Source of the DNA: Micromonospora sp. M71_S20
GTDB lineage: Bacteria; Actinomycetota; Actinomycetes; Mycobacteriales; Micromonosporaceae
Length of the DNA: 64,000 bases
Assembly (NCBI RefSeq): GCF_003664255.1
Contig: NZ_RCCV01000004.1
Coordinates: 1 to 64,000 of the forward strand
Direction of reading: 5' to 3'
The notes beneath the pieces are model-generated. The model was not told where the DNA came from and searched no databases. It saw only the letters and a program-made list of their open reading frames with translations. Below are positions 14,995 through 24,090 of this stretch, piece after piece. Numbering within the stretch: the stretch's first letter is position 1; every line of letters begins with the position of its first letter. The translations under genes were made by a program, and so were the position numbers.

Positions 14995-17523
14995 GTGACG
15001 AGTTTCGAGAGCACTGCGAGACAGGGCTCCCGCGTGAGGACGCGTCGACTGGTCGACTGGCCCGTTCGGCTCAAGGCGGCACTGATCGTTGTGCCGATCG
15101 CGCTGGCGGCAGTGCTCTCGACGGGATTCGGTCTCTGGTCTTCGGTCGCGGAGGCAAGCATGGCGCAGCGCGCTGGGGACATGTTCGCCGCGGGTGGGGC
15201 CGCTGCGGAGGTGACGCAGCGGCTTCAGGTTGAGCGGATCGCTGCGGTGGGCCTGCTGCTGCCGGGCTCGACGGTCACTCCAGCCGCTTTCGAGCGTGCG
15301 GTTCAGGACACGGATCGTGCGGTGTCTCGGTTTCACGAGCAGCGTGACCGGCTTGATGACGTGCCGGAGTCTGTGCGACTGGTGTTGACCAGGGTGGACG
15401 CCGGCTTGGTGGACGTGGGGGCGCAGCGGCAGCGGGTGCGAGGCGATGGGCTGGTGTCGTTGTCGGCGGTGGCCTTCGGTTACCGCGGGGTGATTGCTGA
15501 TCTTGATGACTTGCTGCCCGCGGTGGCGCAGAGCGGCGTTACTCCTCAGCTCGCTGACGAGATGCGCGCGGCGGTGGCGTTGTCGCGGGCTCGGGAGTCG
15601 GTGGGTCAGCAGCAGGTGGCGGTGTTGCAGGCGTTGGCGGCTAGGCGGTTGACCCCGGCGCTGCATGCCGAGATCGTGGCCGCCCGGTCCGCGCAGGACG
15701 AGGCGTTGCGTGAGTTTGACGCGTTGGCGCGGCCGTCGTGGCAGGCGTTGCTGGGTCGGACGCTGACTGGCCTGGACGTGCTGGCCGCCGTGCGGCTGGA
15801 TGGGGCGGTGTCCGGCACGGGCGTGTATGAGCCGGTCCGGTTGGCGGGCGGCGCTGAGCAGTGGAGCCGCGTGATGACCACCCGGGCGGACCTGCTGGCC
15901 CAGGTGCAGTCGACCGTGAACGGTGACATCGAGGCTGCCGCTGATGACCTGTGGATGGAGCAGGTTCGGTCTGCCGCGCTCCAGGCCGCTGTGCTGATAG
16001 TGATGCTGGTCGTCGCCGTGGTCACCGCGGTGCGGGTGGCGCGGTCGCTAATCGGCCAGTTGTCGTTGTTGGAACAGGGTGCACGGCGAGTCGCGGACGT
16101 GGAGCTGCCGAGCCTGGTCAGACGGCTGCGGGCGACATCGGATCCTGCGTCGGCGCGTCGGTTGGCCGATGGCGCCGGTGGGGTGGCGGTGCCGGTCGTC
16201 GGTCAGGACGAGGTGGGCCGGGTCGCGGGTGCGTTCAACCTGGTGTTGCGCTCTGCGGTGGACGCGGCAGCGGATCAGGCGCAAAGTCGCGCCCTGGTCA
16301 GCGCGATGATCACCTCAGTCGGGCGGCGAGTGCAGGCGCTCACGGAGCAATTGCTGAACAGCATCGATCTCCTGGAGCGGGACGAGGAGGATCCGGATCG
16401 GCTGGCGATGGCGTTCAAAGCTGACCAGCTGGCGACTCGGTTGCGCCGCTTTGGGCTGAACCTGCTGACCGTCGCCGGTGGTGGCCTGGGACAGCCGCAG
16501 CGCGAGCCGGTGGAGTTGGGCGACCTGGTGAACGCCGCGTTGTCAGAGACCGAGGGGTTCGCCCGTATCAGGGTTGAGCAGCTGGTTGGGGTCGAGATCG
16601 ATGCTCGTGCGGTCAATGCGGTCAAGTCCATCTTGGCGGAGCTGTTGGACAACGCGACCCGCTTCTCCGCTGACCAGGTGCGGGTGTCGTCGGGGTGGAC
16701 GGGGCGTGACCTGCAGATCCTTGTGCTCGACTCCGGTCTCGGGCTGGGCGCGGAGCAGTTGGATCGTGCCAACGCGTTGCTGGCGAGCCCGGAGGTGGAG
16801 GTCACGGTCACCGACCAGATGGGCCTGGTCGTGATCTCGCGGCTCGCCCGCGAGTTCGGGGTCCGTGTGCGCCTGAACTTGACCCGACCGACTGGTATCA
16901 CGGCTGAGGTGACCGTGCCGGCTGAGTACGTGACCCGTGTTCATGTGCGCGAGATTGTGGTGCCCAGCCAGGTTCAGCGCCACGCCCGTCCCGAACTCGT
17001 GCCAGCATCCCACCCGGTTGCCCCGGTGCAGCCTGTGGTTCCGGCGGTGCCGCGGACTGGCGACGGCTGGGCGGGCCCGACCCGGCCATTGCCGACGGTG
17101 CCGGCGCCACCGCCGGACGTGACGGTGGAGTTGCTGCCGGTGCGCCGTGAGCGGGCAGCACGGTCGTTGCCGGCGGGCCGGTCCCGTCCGGCGGACACTC
17201 CGGTGTTTCGTGAGGTCGCGGCCCGCTCGCCGTGGTTGTGGCCGCAGACCGACGACGCAAGCGCGTTCCACACTGCCGCTGACGCGGGCTGGCAGGCGGC
17301 GGCGTCCACCGCTGAGCCGGCCACGGATGGGCTTACGGCGTCTGGTCTTCCTCGGCGTCGCCCCCACGCGCACGTGGTGCCGGGTGGGCTGCCATCGCAG
17401 CGCGCCGGCTCCGAGTTTTCCGCACCGATCGATCCTGCGGCGATTCGCGCGCAGGTCGCCGGAACGATGCGTGGCCTGCGGGCCGCGTCTGTCACTCCTC
17501 CCCTCGCGACAGGAGAACGCTGA
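14995..17523 (+). CDS. Actinobacterial sensor histidine kinase with NIT-like extracellular domain
   Basis: The GTG at 14995 is chosen because AGGGGGAAG lies just before it and the first membrane helix (LIVVPIALAAVLSTGFGLW) then starts about 25 residues in; an in-frame ATG lies at 14890. The 842-residue product has a large outer helical region resembling nitrate/nitrite-sensing (NIT) domains, a second helix (AVLIVMLVVAVVTAVRVARS), a HAMP-like linker and a GHKL ATPase (ELLDNATRFS at about 547; LDSGLGLG). The dimerisation helix (MITSVGRRVQALTEQLLN) lacks the usual phospho-histidine, as is typical of kinases preceding roadblock genes. A Pro-rich tail ends the protein. The stop overlaps the roadblock start (TGATG). 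Confidence 0.85.
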   Translation: MTSFESTARQGSRVRTRRLVDWPVRLKAALIVVPIALAAVLSTGFGLWSSVAEASMAQRAGDMFAAGGAAAEVTQRLQVERIAAVGLLLPGSTVTPAAFERAVQDTDRAVSRFHEQRDRLDDVPESVRLVLTRVDAGLVDVGAQRQRVRGDGLVSLSAVAFGYRGVIADLDDLLPAVAQSGVTPQLADEMRAAVALSRARESVGQQQVAVLQALAARRLTPALHAEIVAARSAQDEALREFDALARPSWQALLGRTLTGLDVLAAVRLDGAVSGTGVYEPVRLAGGAEQWSRVMTTRADLLAQVQSTVNGDIEAAADDLWMEQVRSAALQAAVLIVMLVVAVVTAVRVARSLIGQLSLLEQGARRVADVELPSLVRRLRATSDPASARRLADGAGGVAVPVVGQDEVGRVAGAFNLVLRSAVDAAADQAQSRALVSAMITSVGRRVQALTEQLLNSIDLLERDEEDPDRLAMAFKADQLATRLRRFGLNLLTVAGGGLGQPQREPVELGDLVNAALSETEGFARIRVEQLVGVEIDARAVNAVKSILAELLDNATRFSADQVRVSSGWTGRDLQILVLDSGLGLGAEQLDRANALLASPEVEVTVTDQMGLVVISRLAREFGVRVRLNLTRPTGITAEVTVPAEYVTRVHVREIVVPSQVQRHARPELVPASHPVAPVQPVVPAVPRTGDGWAGPTRPLPTVPAPPPDVTVELLPVRRERAARSLPAGRSRPADTPVFREVAARSPWLWPQTDDASAFHTAADAGWQAAASTAEPATDGLTASGLPRRRPHAHVVPGGLPSQRAGSEFSAPIDPAAIRAQVAGTMRGLRAASVTPPLATGER

Positions 17524-17936
17524 TGAGCGTCACCACTACTGCCACACCCCGTAATCCGCAGCTTTCGACTGTGCTGGACGGGTTGGCGCAGCAGATGCCG
17601 GCCGTGGCGCACGTCGTCGCGGTGTCCGCGGATGGGCTGTTGCTGGCCAGCACCTCCGGCCTGGAGATTGACCGGGGCGACCAGCTCGCCGCGATCGTGT
17701 CCGGGCTGGTGAGTTTGGCCCGCGGTGCCACCGATCTGCTGCTGACCGGGGGTGTGCAGTTCCAGCTGCTGATGATGGCCGACGGGATCCTCGTCGTGCA
17801 GCAGGTGCCCGACGGCACGTCGCTGGCGGCGCTGGCCCGCGTCGACTGCGACCCGTCGCTCGTCGCCTACCAGCTGGCGGCGCTCGCGGCACGCATCGGT
17901 GAGCAGGCGAGACCGGGACCACGCGTGGCGGGCTGA
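17523..17936 (+). CDS. Roadblock/LC7-domain protein
   Basis: The protein has 137 residues. VAHVVAVSADGLLLASTSGL and ARGATDLLLTGG are the hallmark strands and turns of actinobacterial roadblock proteins. Such proteins sit between a histidine-kinase-like protein and a small GTPase in conservon-type operons and probably act as adaptor or GTPase regulator at the membrane. It overlaps the kinase by one base. The DUF742 protein that usually follows in conservons is absent here. Confidence 0.9.
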   Translation: MSVTTTATPRNPQLSTVLDGLAQQMPAVAHVVAVSADGLLLASTSGLEIDRGDQLAAIVSGLVSLARGATDLLLTGGVQFQLLMMADGILVVQQVPDGTSLAALARVDCDPSLVAYQLAALAARIGEQARPGPRVAG

Positions 17937-17941
17937 CCCAG

Positions 17942-18493
17942 GTGCCGGCGGTGACGAGCATGGACTTGGACCCGAGCGTGATTGACGGTCATGCCTCGGC
18001 GGTCACGGTTCTGGTGACCGGAGGCCCGGGGACGGGCAAGACCTGCTTCCTGCGGGCCGCGAGCCACGGCCACTTGGTGCTGGCTGGCCATCCGGGCAGC
18101 GTGTGGGAGGCCGGCTCCGCCACCCTGCCCACCGGCGTCACCGTCACCCTGCGCACCACCCCCGATCAGCGGCGCTGGTGGTGGATGTGGGACCAGCTCG
18201 CCACCGGCGTGTTCGGGGCTGTGGTGCTGGTCGACTCCACCCGCTTGGCGGCCTCGTATCCGGCGCTGGACTACCTCGACGCCCGCCGTCTGCCGTACCT
18301 GGCGGCGATCAACCGGCCCCTCGGTGGCGCGCGTAACCGCCGGGAGATCCGCGAGGCCCTGCGGGTCGCCGGGCGGGTGCCGGTCCTGACCTGCGACGCC
18401 ACCGAGCCTGCCTCCGTCTTGGACGTCCTGCACCACCTCATCACCTCCATACCCGCCAGCTGTCACCCGCCTTCGACGCCCCTTCCTTCCTGA
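17942..18493 (+). CDS. Conservon-type ATP/GTP-binding protein
   Basis: The protein has 183 residues with a GTG start. The P-loop is GGPGTGKT near residues 27-34. VVLVDSTRLAASYPALDYL and INRPLGG occupy the switch/Walker B and NKxD-like positions seen in CvnD-type GTPases. The usual NRFDG is changed to NRPLGG, which may weaken guanine recognition. It follows the roadblock gene by five bases and completes a kinase-roadblock-GTPase set without DUF742. It is likely a signalling switch working with the kinase and perhaps with the transporter that follows. Confidence 0.85.
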   Translation: MPAVTSMDLDPSVIDGHASAVTVLVTGGPGTGKTCFLRAASHGHLVLAGHPGSVWEAGSATLPTGVTVTLRTTPDQRRWWWMWDQLATGVFGAVVLVDSTRLAASYPALDYLDARRLPYLAAINRPLGGARNRREIREALRVAGRVPVLTCDATEPASVLDVLHHLITSIPASCHPPSTPLPS

Positions 18494-18529
18494 CCAGCAA
18501 TGCACTTGGACGAAAGGACTCCGACTCCC

Positions 18530-19861
18530 GTGACCCCTCAAAGAACCACCCGCCGGGCTCGGTGGCGCCTGGCTTTGGCCGCCGCCGTCGCTGCCGTGCT
18601 GCTCGCCGTCTCCGGATGCTCCGGGTCGAGCCTCGGCGGCTCGGACACCGCTGGTGGGGAGATCCGCATCGGCTTGATCGTGCCGAAGTCCGGTCCGTAC
18701 AAGGCGATTGGCGATGACCAGGCGGCCGGGTGGCGGCTGGCGCTGGAGAAGCTGGGCGGCAAGCTCGGCGGCCGACAGGTGAAGGTGATTGAGGCCGACG
18801 AGGGCGACGGTAAAGCCACCGCGCTCGCGTCGGCGCGCAAGCTGATCGAGCAGGACAAGGTTCTCGCCTTGGTCGGCGGGGGCACCGCGGACACGGTGCA
18901 GACCTTGTATCCGTTGTTGAAGGAGTCCGGGGTGCCGCTGATCGGCACTGGCGGCCGGCCCTCCACGGTCGCCGATCCGACGTACCTGTGGTCGACGTCG
19001 TGGTTGAGTCAGGAGACTGGTGCGTCGATTGCCGGCTACCTGCGGCAGAAGGTCGGCGAGGGCCGGGTGTGGGTGATCGGCCCGGACTACATCGGCGGAC
19101 GCGACCAGATCGGCGGGTTCGTCGACGCGTTCCGCAAGGCGGGCGGGAAGCTGGCCAACCCGGGCGGGGAGCCGACGTGGACGCCGTGGGCGCCGGCCCC
19201 GACCACTGAGTTCTCCCCGTACCTGACGAAGATCAAGAACTCTGGGGCGGCAGCTGTCTACACCTTCTACGCCGGCGCGTCCGCGATCGAGTTCGTCAAG
19301 CAGTACCGGCAGTACGGCGTCGATGTGCCGCTGTACGCCTCGGGGTTCCTCACCGAGGGCGCGCCGTTGGCGGCGCTGGGCGCGCAGGCGAAGGGCGTCT
19401 ACACCGCGCTGAACTACTCGACGACGCTGGACAACGCGGCCAACCGGGACTTCGTGCGCCGCTACACGGCGGCCAACGACGGGCGCCTGCCGAACCTCTA
19501 CCACGTCTGTTCCTGGGACGCCGCCCTCGTGCTGGACAAGGCCATCGCCGAAGCGCTCGCCCGCCCGGATGCCCCGGCGGCCACTCCCACCGCCACGACG
19601 TCACCGGTTTCCGGTAGCCCTGCGGCGGCCAGCTCCGCCGCGTCGGCCGCCGCGGCCGACGCGGCGGGCGGTGAGCTGACCTCGCGGTCGCTGCTGGCGG
19701 CGCTGTCGCGGGTCGGGTCGATCGACTCACCCCGGGGCCCCTGGCAGTTCGGACCGACCAACCACACACCCGTGCAGGCGTACTACCTGCGCGAGGTCGC
19801 CCAAGACGGGCAGGTGTGGGTCAACCGCACCGTGCAGACGCTCACCACCCTCGGCTCCTGA
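18530..19861 (+). CDS. Branched-chain amino-acid-type ABC substrate-binding lipoprotein
   Basis: GTG 18530 is preferred because GAAAGGA precedes it and it gives a compact lipoprotein signal (RRARWRLALAAAVAAVLLAV, then the SGC lipobox); an ATG at 18500 is in frame without a ribosome site. The mature part follows the type I periplasmic binding fold (IRIGLIVPKSGPYKAIGDDQ; VKVIEADEGDGKATALASAR; ALVGGGTADTVQTLYPLL). The C-terminal lobe carries an insertion of about 50 residues rich in Ala, Ser, Thr and Pro between the LDKAIAEAL helix and GELTSRSLLAAL, unusual for LivJ/urea binding proteins. It delivers ligand to the two permeases downstream. Confidence 0.88.
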   Translation: MTPQRTTRRARWRLALAAAVAAVLLAVSGCSGSSLGGSDTAGGEIRIGLIVPKSGPYKAIGDDQAAGWRLALEKLGGKLGGRQVKVIEADEGDGKATALASARKLIEQDKVLALVGGGTADTVQTLYPLLKESGVPLIGTGGRPSTVADPTYLWSTSWLSQETGASIAGYLRQKVGEGRVWVIGPDYIGGRDQIGGFVDAFRKAGGKLANPGGEPTWTPWAPAPTTEFSPYLTKIKNSGAAAVYTFYAGASAIEFVKQYRQYGVDVPLYASGFLTEGAPLAALGAQAKGVYTALNYSTTLDNAANRDFVRRYTAANDGRLPNLYHVCSWDAALVLDKAIAEALARPDAPAATPTATTSPVSGSPAAASSAASAAAADAAGGELTSRSLLAALSRVGSIDSPRGPWQFGPTNHTPVQAYYLREVAQDGQVWVNRTVQTLTTLGS

Positions 19862-19879
19862 GAACGAAGGACAGACACG

Positions 19880-20695
19880 ATGACCACGACCACCGCCGGC
19901 GAGCAGACCGCCGGGTACATGTTCGACAACGCCACCGACGAAGCCAAGAACCAGCTTCGCCACCTCGGGGAGATCCTCGACGCCGGCACCCGCCGGATCC
20001 TGGTCGAGGACGGCTTGGCGCCGGGCTGGAGCGTCACCGACGTCGGTGCCGGGGCGGGCACGCTGACCGCCTGGCTGTCCGACCAGGTCGCCCCGGGCGG
20101 GCACGTCACCGCCGTGGACCTCGACCCCCGCCACATCCCCACCGGCCCCAATATCACTGTGCGGGCTGGGGACATCCGGCACCTGAAGCTGGAGGGCTTG
20201 CAGCAGGCGGTCGTGGCGCGGCTGGTGCTGATGCACCTGCCCGAACGTGAGCAGGTCCTCGCCCAACTTACTGAAGCCCTCGCTCCGGGCGGGGTGCTCG
20301 TGGTGGCCGACTGGGACTGCACCTGGCGAGACATGATCCGCCGCAGCCCCAGTCCTCGGGCCACCGAGCTGCTCGAACAGTTCCAGGACGCCCTGCTCGC
20401 CTTCGGCGAGTCGCGTGGGGCGGACATGGGCTGGGCCAAACGGGCACCGGAGGCGATGCTGCGCGCCGGCCTGGTCGACGTCACCAGCCACATCGAGTCC
20501 CGGTCGTGGCGCGGCGGCACCGGCATCTGCCTGCTGCACCGCTCCAACTCCATCCAGCGCGAGGCGGAACTGCTCGACGCCGGCATGACCCGCGAGGACC
20601 TGACCGAGCTGCGGGAGGTGCTGATGGACCCGGAGTTGGTGCTGTCGGGCTACCTGATGCACACCACCGTCGGCCACCGCACCGCCCGGGCCTGA
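19880..20695 (+). CDS. SAM-dependent methyltransferase (class I)
   Basis: The protein has 271 residues. The SAM motifs are VTDVGAGAG (motif I), VTAVDLDPRH (acidic strand), VVARLVLMHLPE and APGGVLVVADWD. The N-terminal helix has YMFDNATDEAKNQLRHL as a cap. The fold resembles UbiE/COQ5-type enzymes acting on small molecules. It is inserted between the binding-protein gene and the permease genes, only 18 bases after the former. A paralogue is at 24766-25521. The substrate is unknown; the context suggests it modifies the transported compound or one made from it. Confidence 0.85.
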   Translation: MTTTTAGEQTAGYMFDNATDEAKNQLRHLGEILDAGTRRILVEDGLAPGWSVTDVGAGAGTLTAWLSDQVAPGGHVTAVDLDPRHIPTGPNITVRAGDIRHLKLEGLQQAVVARLVLMHLPEREQVLAQLTEALAPGGVLVVADWDCTWRDMIRRSPSPRATELLEQFQDALLAFGESRGADMGWAKRAPEAMLRAGLVDVTSHIESRSWRGGTGICLLHRSNSIQREAELLDAGMTREDLTELREVLMDPELVLSGYLMHTTVGHRTARA

Positions 20696-20726
20696 CCGGC
20701 AGACCCAGAGAGAAAGGGGGAGTGCC

Positions 20727-21605
20727 GTGGGCTGGAGCGGGCTCGTCAACGCCTACACGATCACCGCACTGGATGGTGTCGCGTACGGGTTGCTGCTGTT
20801 CACCATCGCCGCCGGGCTGACGTTGATCTTCGGCGTGGCCGGGGTCTTCTCGATGGCTCACGGCACTCTCTACCTCGCCGGTGCCTACCTCGCCTGGCAC
20901 CTCGCCGACGGCGGCTGGACCGGCCTCGCCCTCGCGCTGGCCGCCGCCGTGCTGCTCGGCAGCCTCGGGGGAGCAGGTCTGGCCGCCGCAGTGCGCCCGC
21001 TGACCGATCGGCCCCTCGATCAGGTGCTGGCGACCCTCGGCATCGCCTACATCGCCGCCGACCAGTTCAGCACCGTGTTCGGCGCCGAGCCGCGCTCGGT
21101 CGACCCACCCCGGGCGGTCGCCGGCTCGGTGAGCCTGAGCGGCTTCCAGTACCCGGTCTACCGGCTGCTGTTCATTGCAGTCGGCCTCGCGGTGGTGGTG
21201 TTGTTGTTCTGGATCGTCGAGCGGTCCCGCACCGGAGCGATCGTGCGCGCGGTGGTCGCCGATCCGGGCATGGCCGCCGCCACCGGCCTGCGCACCGGCA
21301 TCGTCCGGACCGGGGTGTTGGTGGGTGGGGGAGTCCTCGCCGTGACCGCCGGGGTACTCGGGGCGCCCGTCATCGGCCCCTCGCCGGGAGTGGACACCAC
21401 CATCCTGGTCTACTCACTGATCGTCTGCGTCGTCGGCGGCCTCGGCAGCATCCGCGGCGCCCTGCTCGCCGCCCTCGGCGTCGGGCAGATCCTCACCCTC
21501 GGCGTCGCCCTCGTCCCCGGGGCCGCTGCATTCGTTCTCGCCGCCGCGATGCTCGCCGCGCTCACCATCCGTCAGCGCACCGCACTGCCGGGACGGCCCG
21601 CATGA
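20727..21605 (+). CDS. Branched-chain amino-acid ABC transporter permease (LivH-type)
   Basis: The protein has 292 residues from GTG 20727, with GGGGGAG just upstream. It has the usual eight or so hydrophobic helices and the opening GVAYGLLLFTIAAGLTLIFG and MAHGTLYLAGAYLAW typical of LivH/UrtB permeases. The loop ATGLRTGIVR and the region VGGLGSIRGALLAALGVGQI are the conserved coupling parts. It overlaps the next permease by four bases (ATGA). Confidence 0.9.
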   Translation: MGWSGLVNAYTITALDGVAYGLLLFTIAAGLTLIFGVAGVFSMAHGTLYLAGAYLAWHLADGGWTGLALALAAAVLLGSLGGAGLAAAVRPLTDRPLDQVLATLGIAYIAADQFSTVFGAEPRSVDPPRAVAGSVSLSGFQYPVYRLLFIAVGLAVVVLLFWIVERSRTGAIVRAVVADPGMAAATGLRTGIVRTGVLVGGGVLAVTAGVLGAPVIGPSPGVDTTILVYSLIVCVVGGLGSIRGALLAALGVGQILTLGVALVPGAAAFVLAAAMLAALTIRQRTALPGRPA

Positions 21606-22594
21606 CCACCACCCTCACCCCCGCCCCCGCGTCCACTGGCACCCCGGCCCGCCGGCCGGTTCGGCTGCCGTCCTGGGCTATACCGACGCTCGGGGCCCTA
21701 GGCCTGGCGGCGGCGGTGGGACTGCCGTGGTTGGTCAACGCCTACCTGATCTCCCTTGCCGCCACCGCCCTGGTCATGGCCGTGCTCGCGATGAGCACCC
21801 AACTCCTGTCCGGGCTCGCCGGGCTCGCGCCGCTGGGACAGGCCGCCTACCTGACCGTCGGCGCCTACACCGCCGCGAGCATCGCCATGCTGACCAGCCT
21901 CGGCACGGTCCAGCTCTTCGCGGCTGCCGCCGCCGGGGCCCTCGCCGCCGCGGTCACCGGCCTGCTGGCGGTGCGCGCCCGGGGCACCACCTTCCTCATG
22001 GTCACCTTCGGCTTGGGTGAGCTCGTCCACGCCGCCGCGAATCAGTGGGCACCGGGCGGCAGCGAAGGCGTCCACACTACGCCTGTCGTGGCGCTGCCCG
22101 GCCTGACCGGGATGGTGCGGCCCGGCTGGGTGTACCTGTATGTGCTGGCCTGCACCCTGCTCATCGGCGTCGCCGTCGCCCTTGTTGTCCGGAGCCGATT
22201 CGCCCTGCTGCTGCGCGGCATTGCCGCCCACGAGCCACGGGTGCAGGCGGCCGGGCAGCATACCGGCCGGCTGCTGCTGGCCGCCTACGTGCTGGCCGGG
22301 GGGATCGCCGGTGCGTCCGGAGCCCTGTTGGTCGCGGTCACCCGGTACGTCTCGCCCGCCGACGCGGCCATGGGCGTCTCCGCCCTCGCCCTGGCCGCCG
22401 CGCTGATCGGATCCGGCAGCATGATCGGCGCCTGCGCCGCCGCCATCCTCCTCGTCGCCGCCCGCGACTGGGCCGGCGGACTACTCGGCGGCCACGGCCC
22501 CACCCTCCTCGGCCTGGCATTCCTGCTGCTGGCCTACCTGCCCCGGCACCGCCTGGCCGGCCTCACTACCCGACTCCCCGGGAGGCGGACATGA
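21602..22594 (+). CDS. Branched-chain amino-acid ABC transporter permease (LivM-type)
   Basis: The protein has 330 residues. Multiple hydrophobic helices, LLSGLAGLAPLGQAAYLTVG and LLLRGIAAHEPRVQAAG match LivM/UrtC permeases. It forms the heterodimer partner of the preceding permease. It overlaps the ATPase start by four bases (ATGA). Confidence 0.9.
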   Translation: MTTTLTPAPASTGTPARRPVRLPSWAIPTLGALGLAAAVGLPWLVNAYLISLAATALVMAVLAMSTQLLSGLAGLAPLGQAAYLTVGAYTAASIAMLTSLGTVQLFAAAAAGALAAAVTGLLAVRARGTTFLMVTFGLGELVHAAANQWAPGGSEGVHTTPVVALPGLTGMVRPGWVYLYVLACTLLIGVAVALVVRSRFALLLRGIAAHEPRVQAAGQHTGRLLLAAYVLAGGIAGASGALLVAVTRYVSPADAAMGVSALALAAALIGSGSMIGACAAAILLVAARDWAGGLLGGHGPTLLGLAFLLLAYLPRHRLAGLTTRLPGRRT

Positions 22595-24090
22595 GCGTCC
22601 CCCTGCTACGCCTGGAGGCCGTCAGCCGCTCCTACGGCGCCCGCCGGGCTGTCGACGAGGTCAGCGTCGACCTGCCGCCCGGGGCCCGGCACGCGATCAT
22701 CGGCCCCAACGGCGCCGGCAAGTCCACGCTGCTGCACCTCATCGCCGGAACCCTGCGCCCCACCACAGGCCGCATCCTCTACGCCGGCCACAACATCGGC
22801 CGCTGGCCTGCGCACCGCCGGGCCCGCGCCGGGATCGCCCGCACCTGGCAACACCCGGCGCTGGCCCGCCCACTCACCGCCGTGCAGAACGTGCTGCTCG
22901 CCGTGCCCGGGCAGCGCCTCGCCGCGCTGCGCCCGCAGCCGCGCGCCGCGATCGCCGCCCGCACGGCGCTGGCGCAGGTCGGCCTGGCCGCACACGCCGA
23001 CCGGCCCGCCGGCCAGCTCGCCTACGGCGACCAACGCCGCCTGGAGATCGCCGTCGCGCTCGCCGCCGGGCCCCGGCTACTGCTGCTCGACGAACCCTCC
23101 GCCGGCCTCGCCACCGACGAGATCACCCGCCTTACGCAGCTGATCCGCGCACTGCCCGCCGACATCGCCGTGCTGCTGGTCGACCACAACCTCGACTTCG
23201 TCGCCGCCGTCGCCGACACCGTCACCGTGCTGCACCACGGCCAGCACCTCGCCACCGGCACCCCCGCCGACATCCGCGAACACCCCGACGTGCGCCGCGC
23301 CTACCTCGGCACCGATGCTCCCACCACCCCAGCCCCGGCCACGGCCGCCGCCACGGCGGTCGGTACGCCGGTCCTGCGTGTGCGGAACCTGGGTGCCAGC
23401 TACACCGGGGCGCGGGTGCTCACCGACGTCACTCTCGACGTGCGGGCCGGACGGGTGACCGCCGTCGTTGGCCGTAACGGCGCCGGCAAGACCACCCTGA
23501 TCAACACCATCGCCGGCCTACACCCGAGCGAGCCCGGCACCGAGATCGTCCTGAACGGTCACCCCGTCACCGAGATCCCGGCACGGCGCCGGGCCCGTGC
23601 CGGCATCGGCCTCGTTCCCCAGGGCCGCCGCCTGTTCGCCGGACTCACCGTCGATGAACACCTCGCCCTGCCCCGACCGCACCCCACCCGCCGCAGGACC
23701 GTCAACGCCCGCCAGGTGCTCGACCTGTTCCCCGCACTCGCGCAGCGACGCCATCACCAACCCCACCAGCTCTCCGGAGGCGAGCAGCAGATGCTCGCCC
23801 TGGCCCGCGCGCTCATCGCCGCCCCCGACGTGCTGCTACTGGATGAGCCGTCCGAGGGACTCGCGCCCGCCGTGGTCGGGCAACTCGCGGCGATCATCAT
23901 CAGTCTCGCCGCCGAAGGCGTCGCGGTCCTGCTCACCGAGCAGCACCTTGCCCTGGCCTGCCAGGTCGCACATGACATCGCCGTGCTCGACCGGGCTCGC
24001 ATCATCCGCCAACTCGCCACGACCGACATCCGCGCGTACCCGACGGAACTGCACGACCTGCTCACCGTCCCGACCACCACACCGACATGA
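22591..24090 (+). CDS. Fused LivG-LivF-type ABC ATPase
   Basis: The start ATG 22591 has GGAGG directly upstream and overlaps the LivM-type stop. The 499 residues carry two complete nucleotide-binding domains that are usually separate proteins. The LivG-like half has Walker A GPNGAGKS at 38-45, LAYGDQRRLEIAVAL as signature, and LLLLDEPSAGL. The LivF-like half begins near residue 260 with GRNGAGKTT, LSGGEQQMLALARAL and LLLDEPSEGL. A short Thr/Ala/Pro linker joins them. This fixes a 1:1 ATPase pair in the importer. Confidence 0.92.
   Translation: MSVPLLRLEAVSRSYGARRAVDEVSVDLPPGARHAIIGPNGAGKSTLLHLIAGTLRPTTGRILYAGHNIGRWPAHRRARAGIARTWQHPALARPLTAVQNVLLAVPGQRLAALRPQPRAAIAARTALAQVGLAAHADRPAGQLAYGDQRRLEIAVALAAGPRLLLLDEPSAGLATDEITRLTQLIRALPADIAVLLVDHNLDFVAAVADTVTVLHHGQHLATGTPADIREHPDVRRAYLGTDAPTTPAPATAAATAVGTPVLRVRNLGASYTGARVLTDVTLDVRAGRVTAVVGRNGAGKTTLINTIAGLHPSEPGTEIVLNGHPVTEIPARRRARAGIGLVPQGRRLFAGLTVDEHLALPRPHPTRRRTVNARQVLDLFPALAQRRHHQPHQLSGGEQQMLALARALIAAPDVLLLDEPSEGLAPAVVGQLAAIIISLAAEGVAVLLTEQHLALACQVAHDIAVLDRARIIRQLATTDIRAYPTELHDLLTVPTTTPT

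Noticed and set aside
17867..19504. Long minus-strand open frame opposite the roadblock, GTPase and binding-protein genes
   Set aside because: It is antisense to genes with clear hallmarks, and its product is a low-quality Arg/Gly/His-rich text without any motif. GC-rich codon bias explains the opening.
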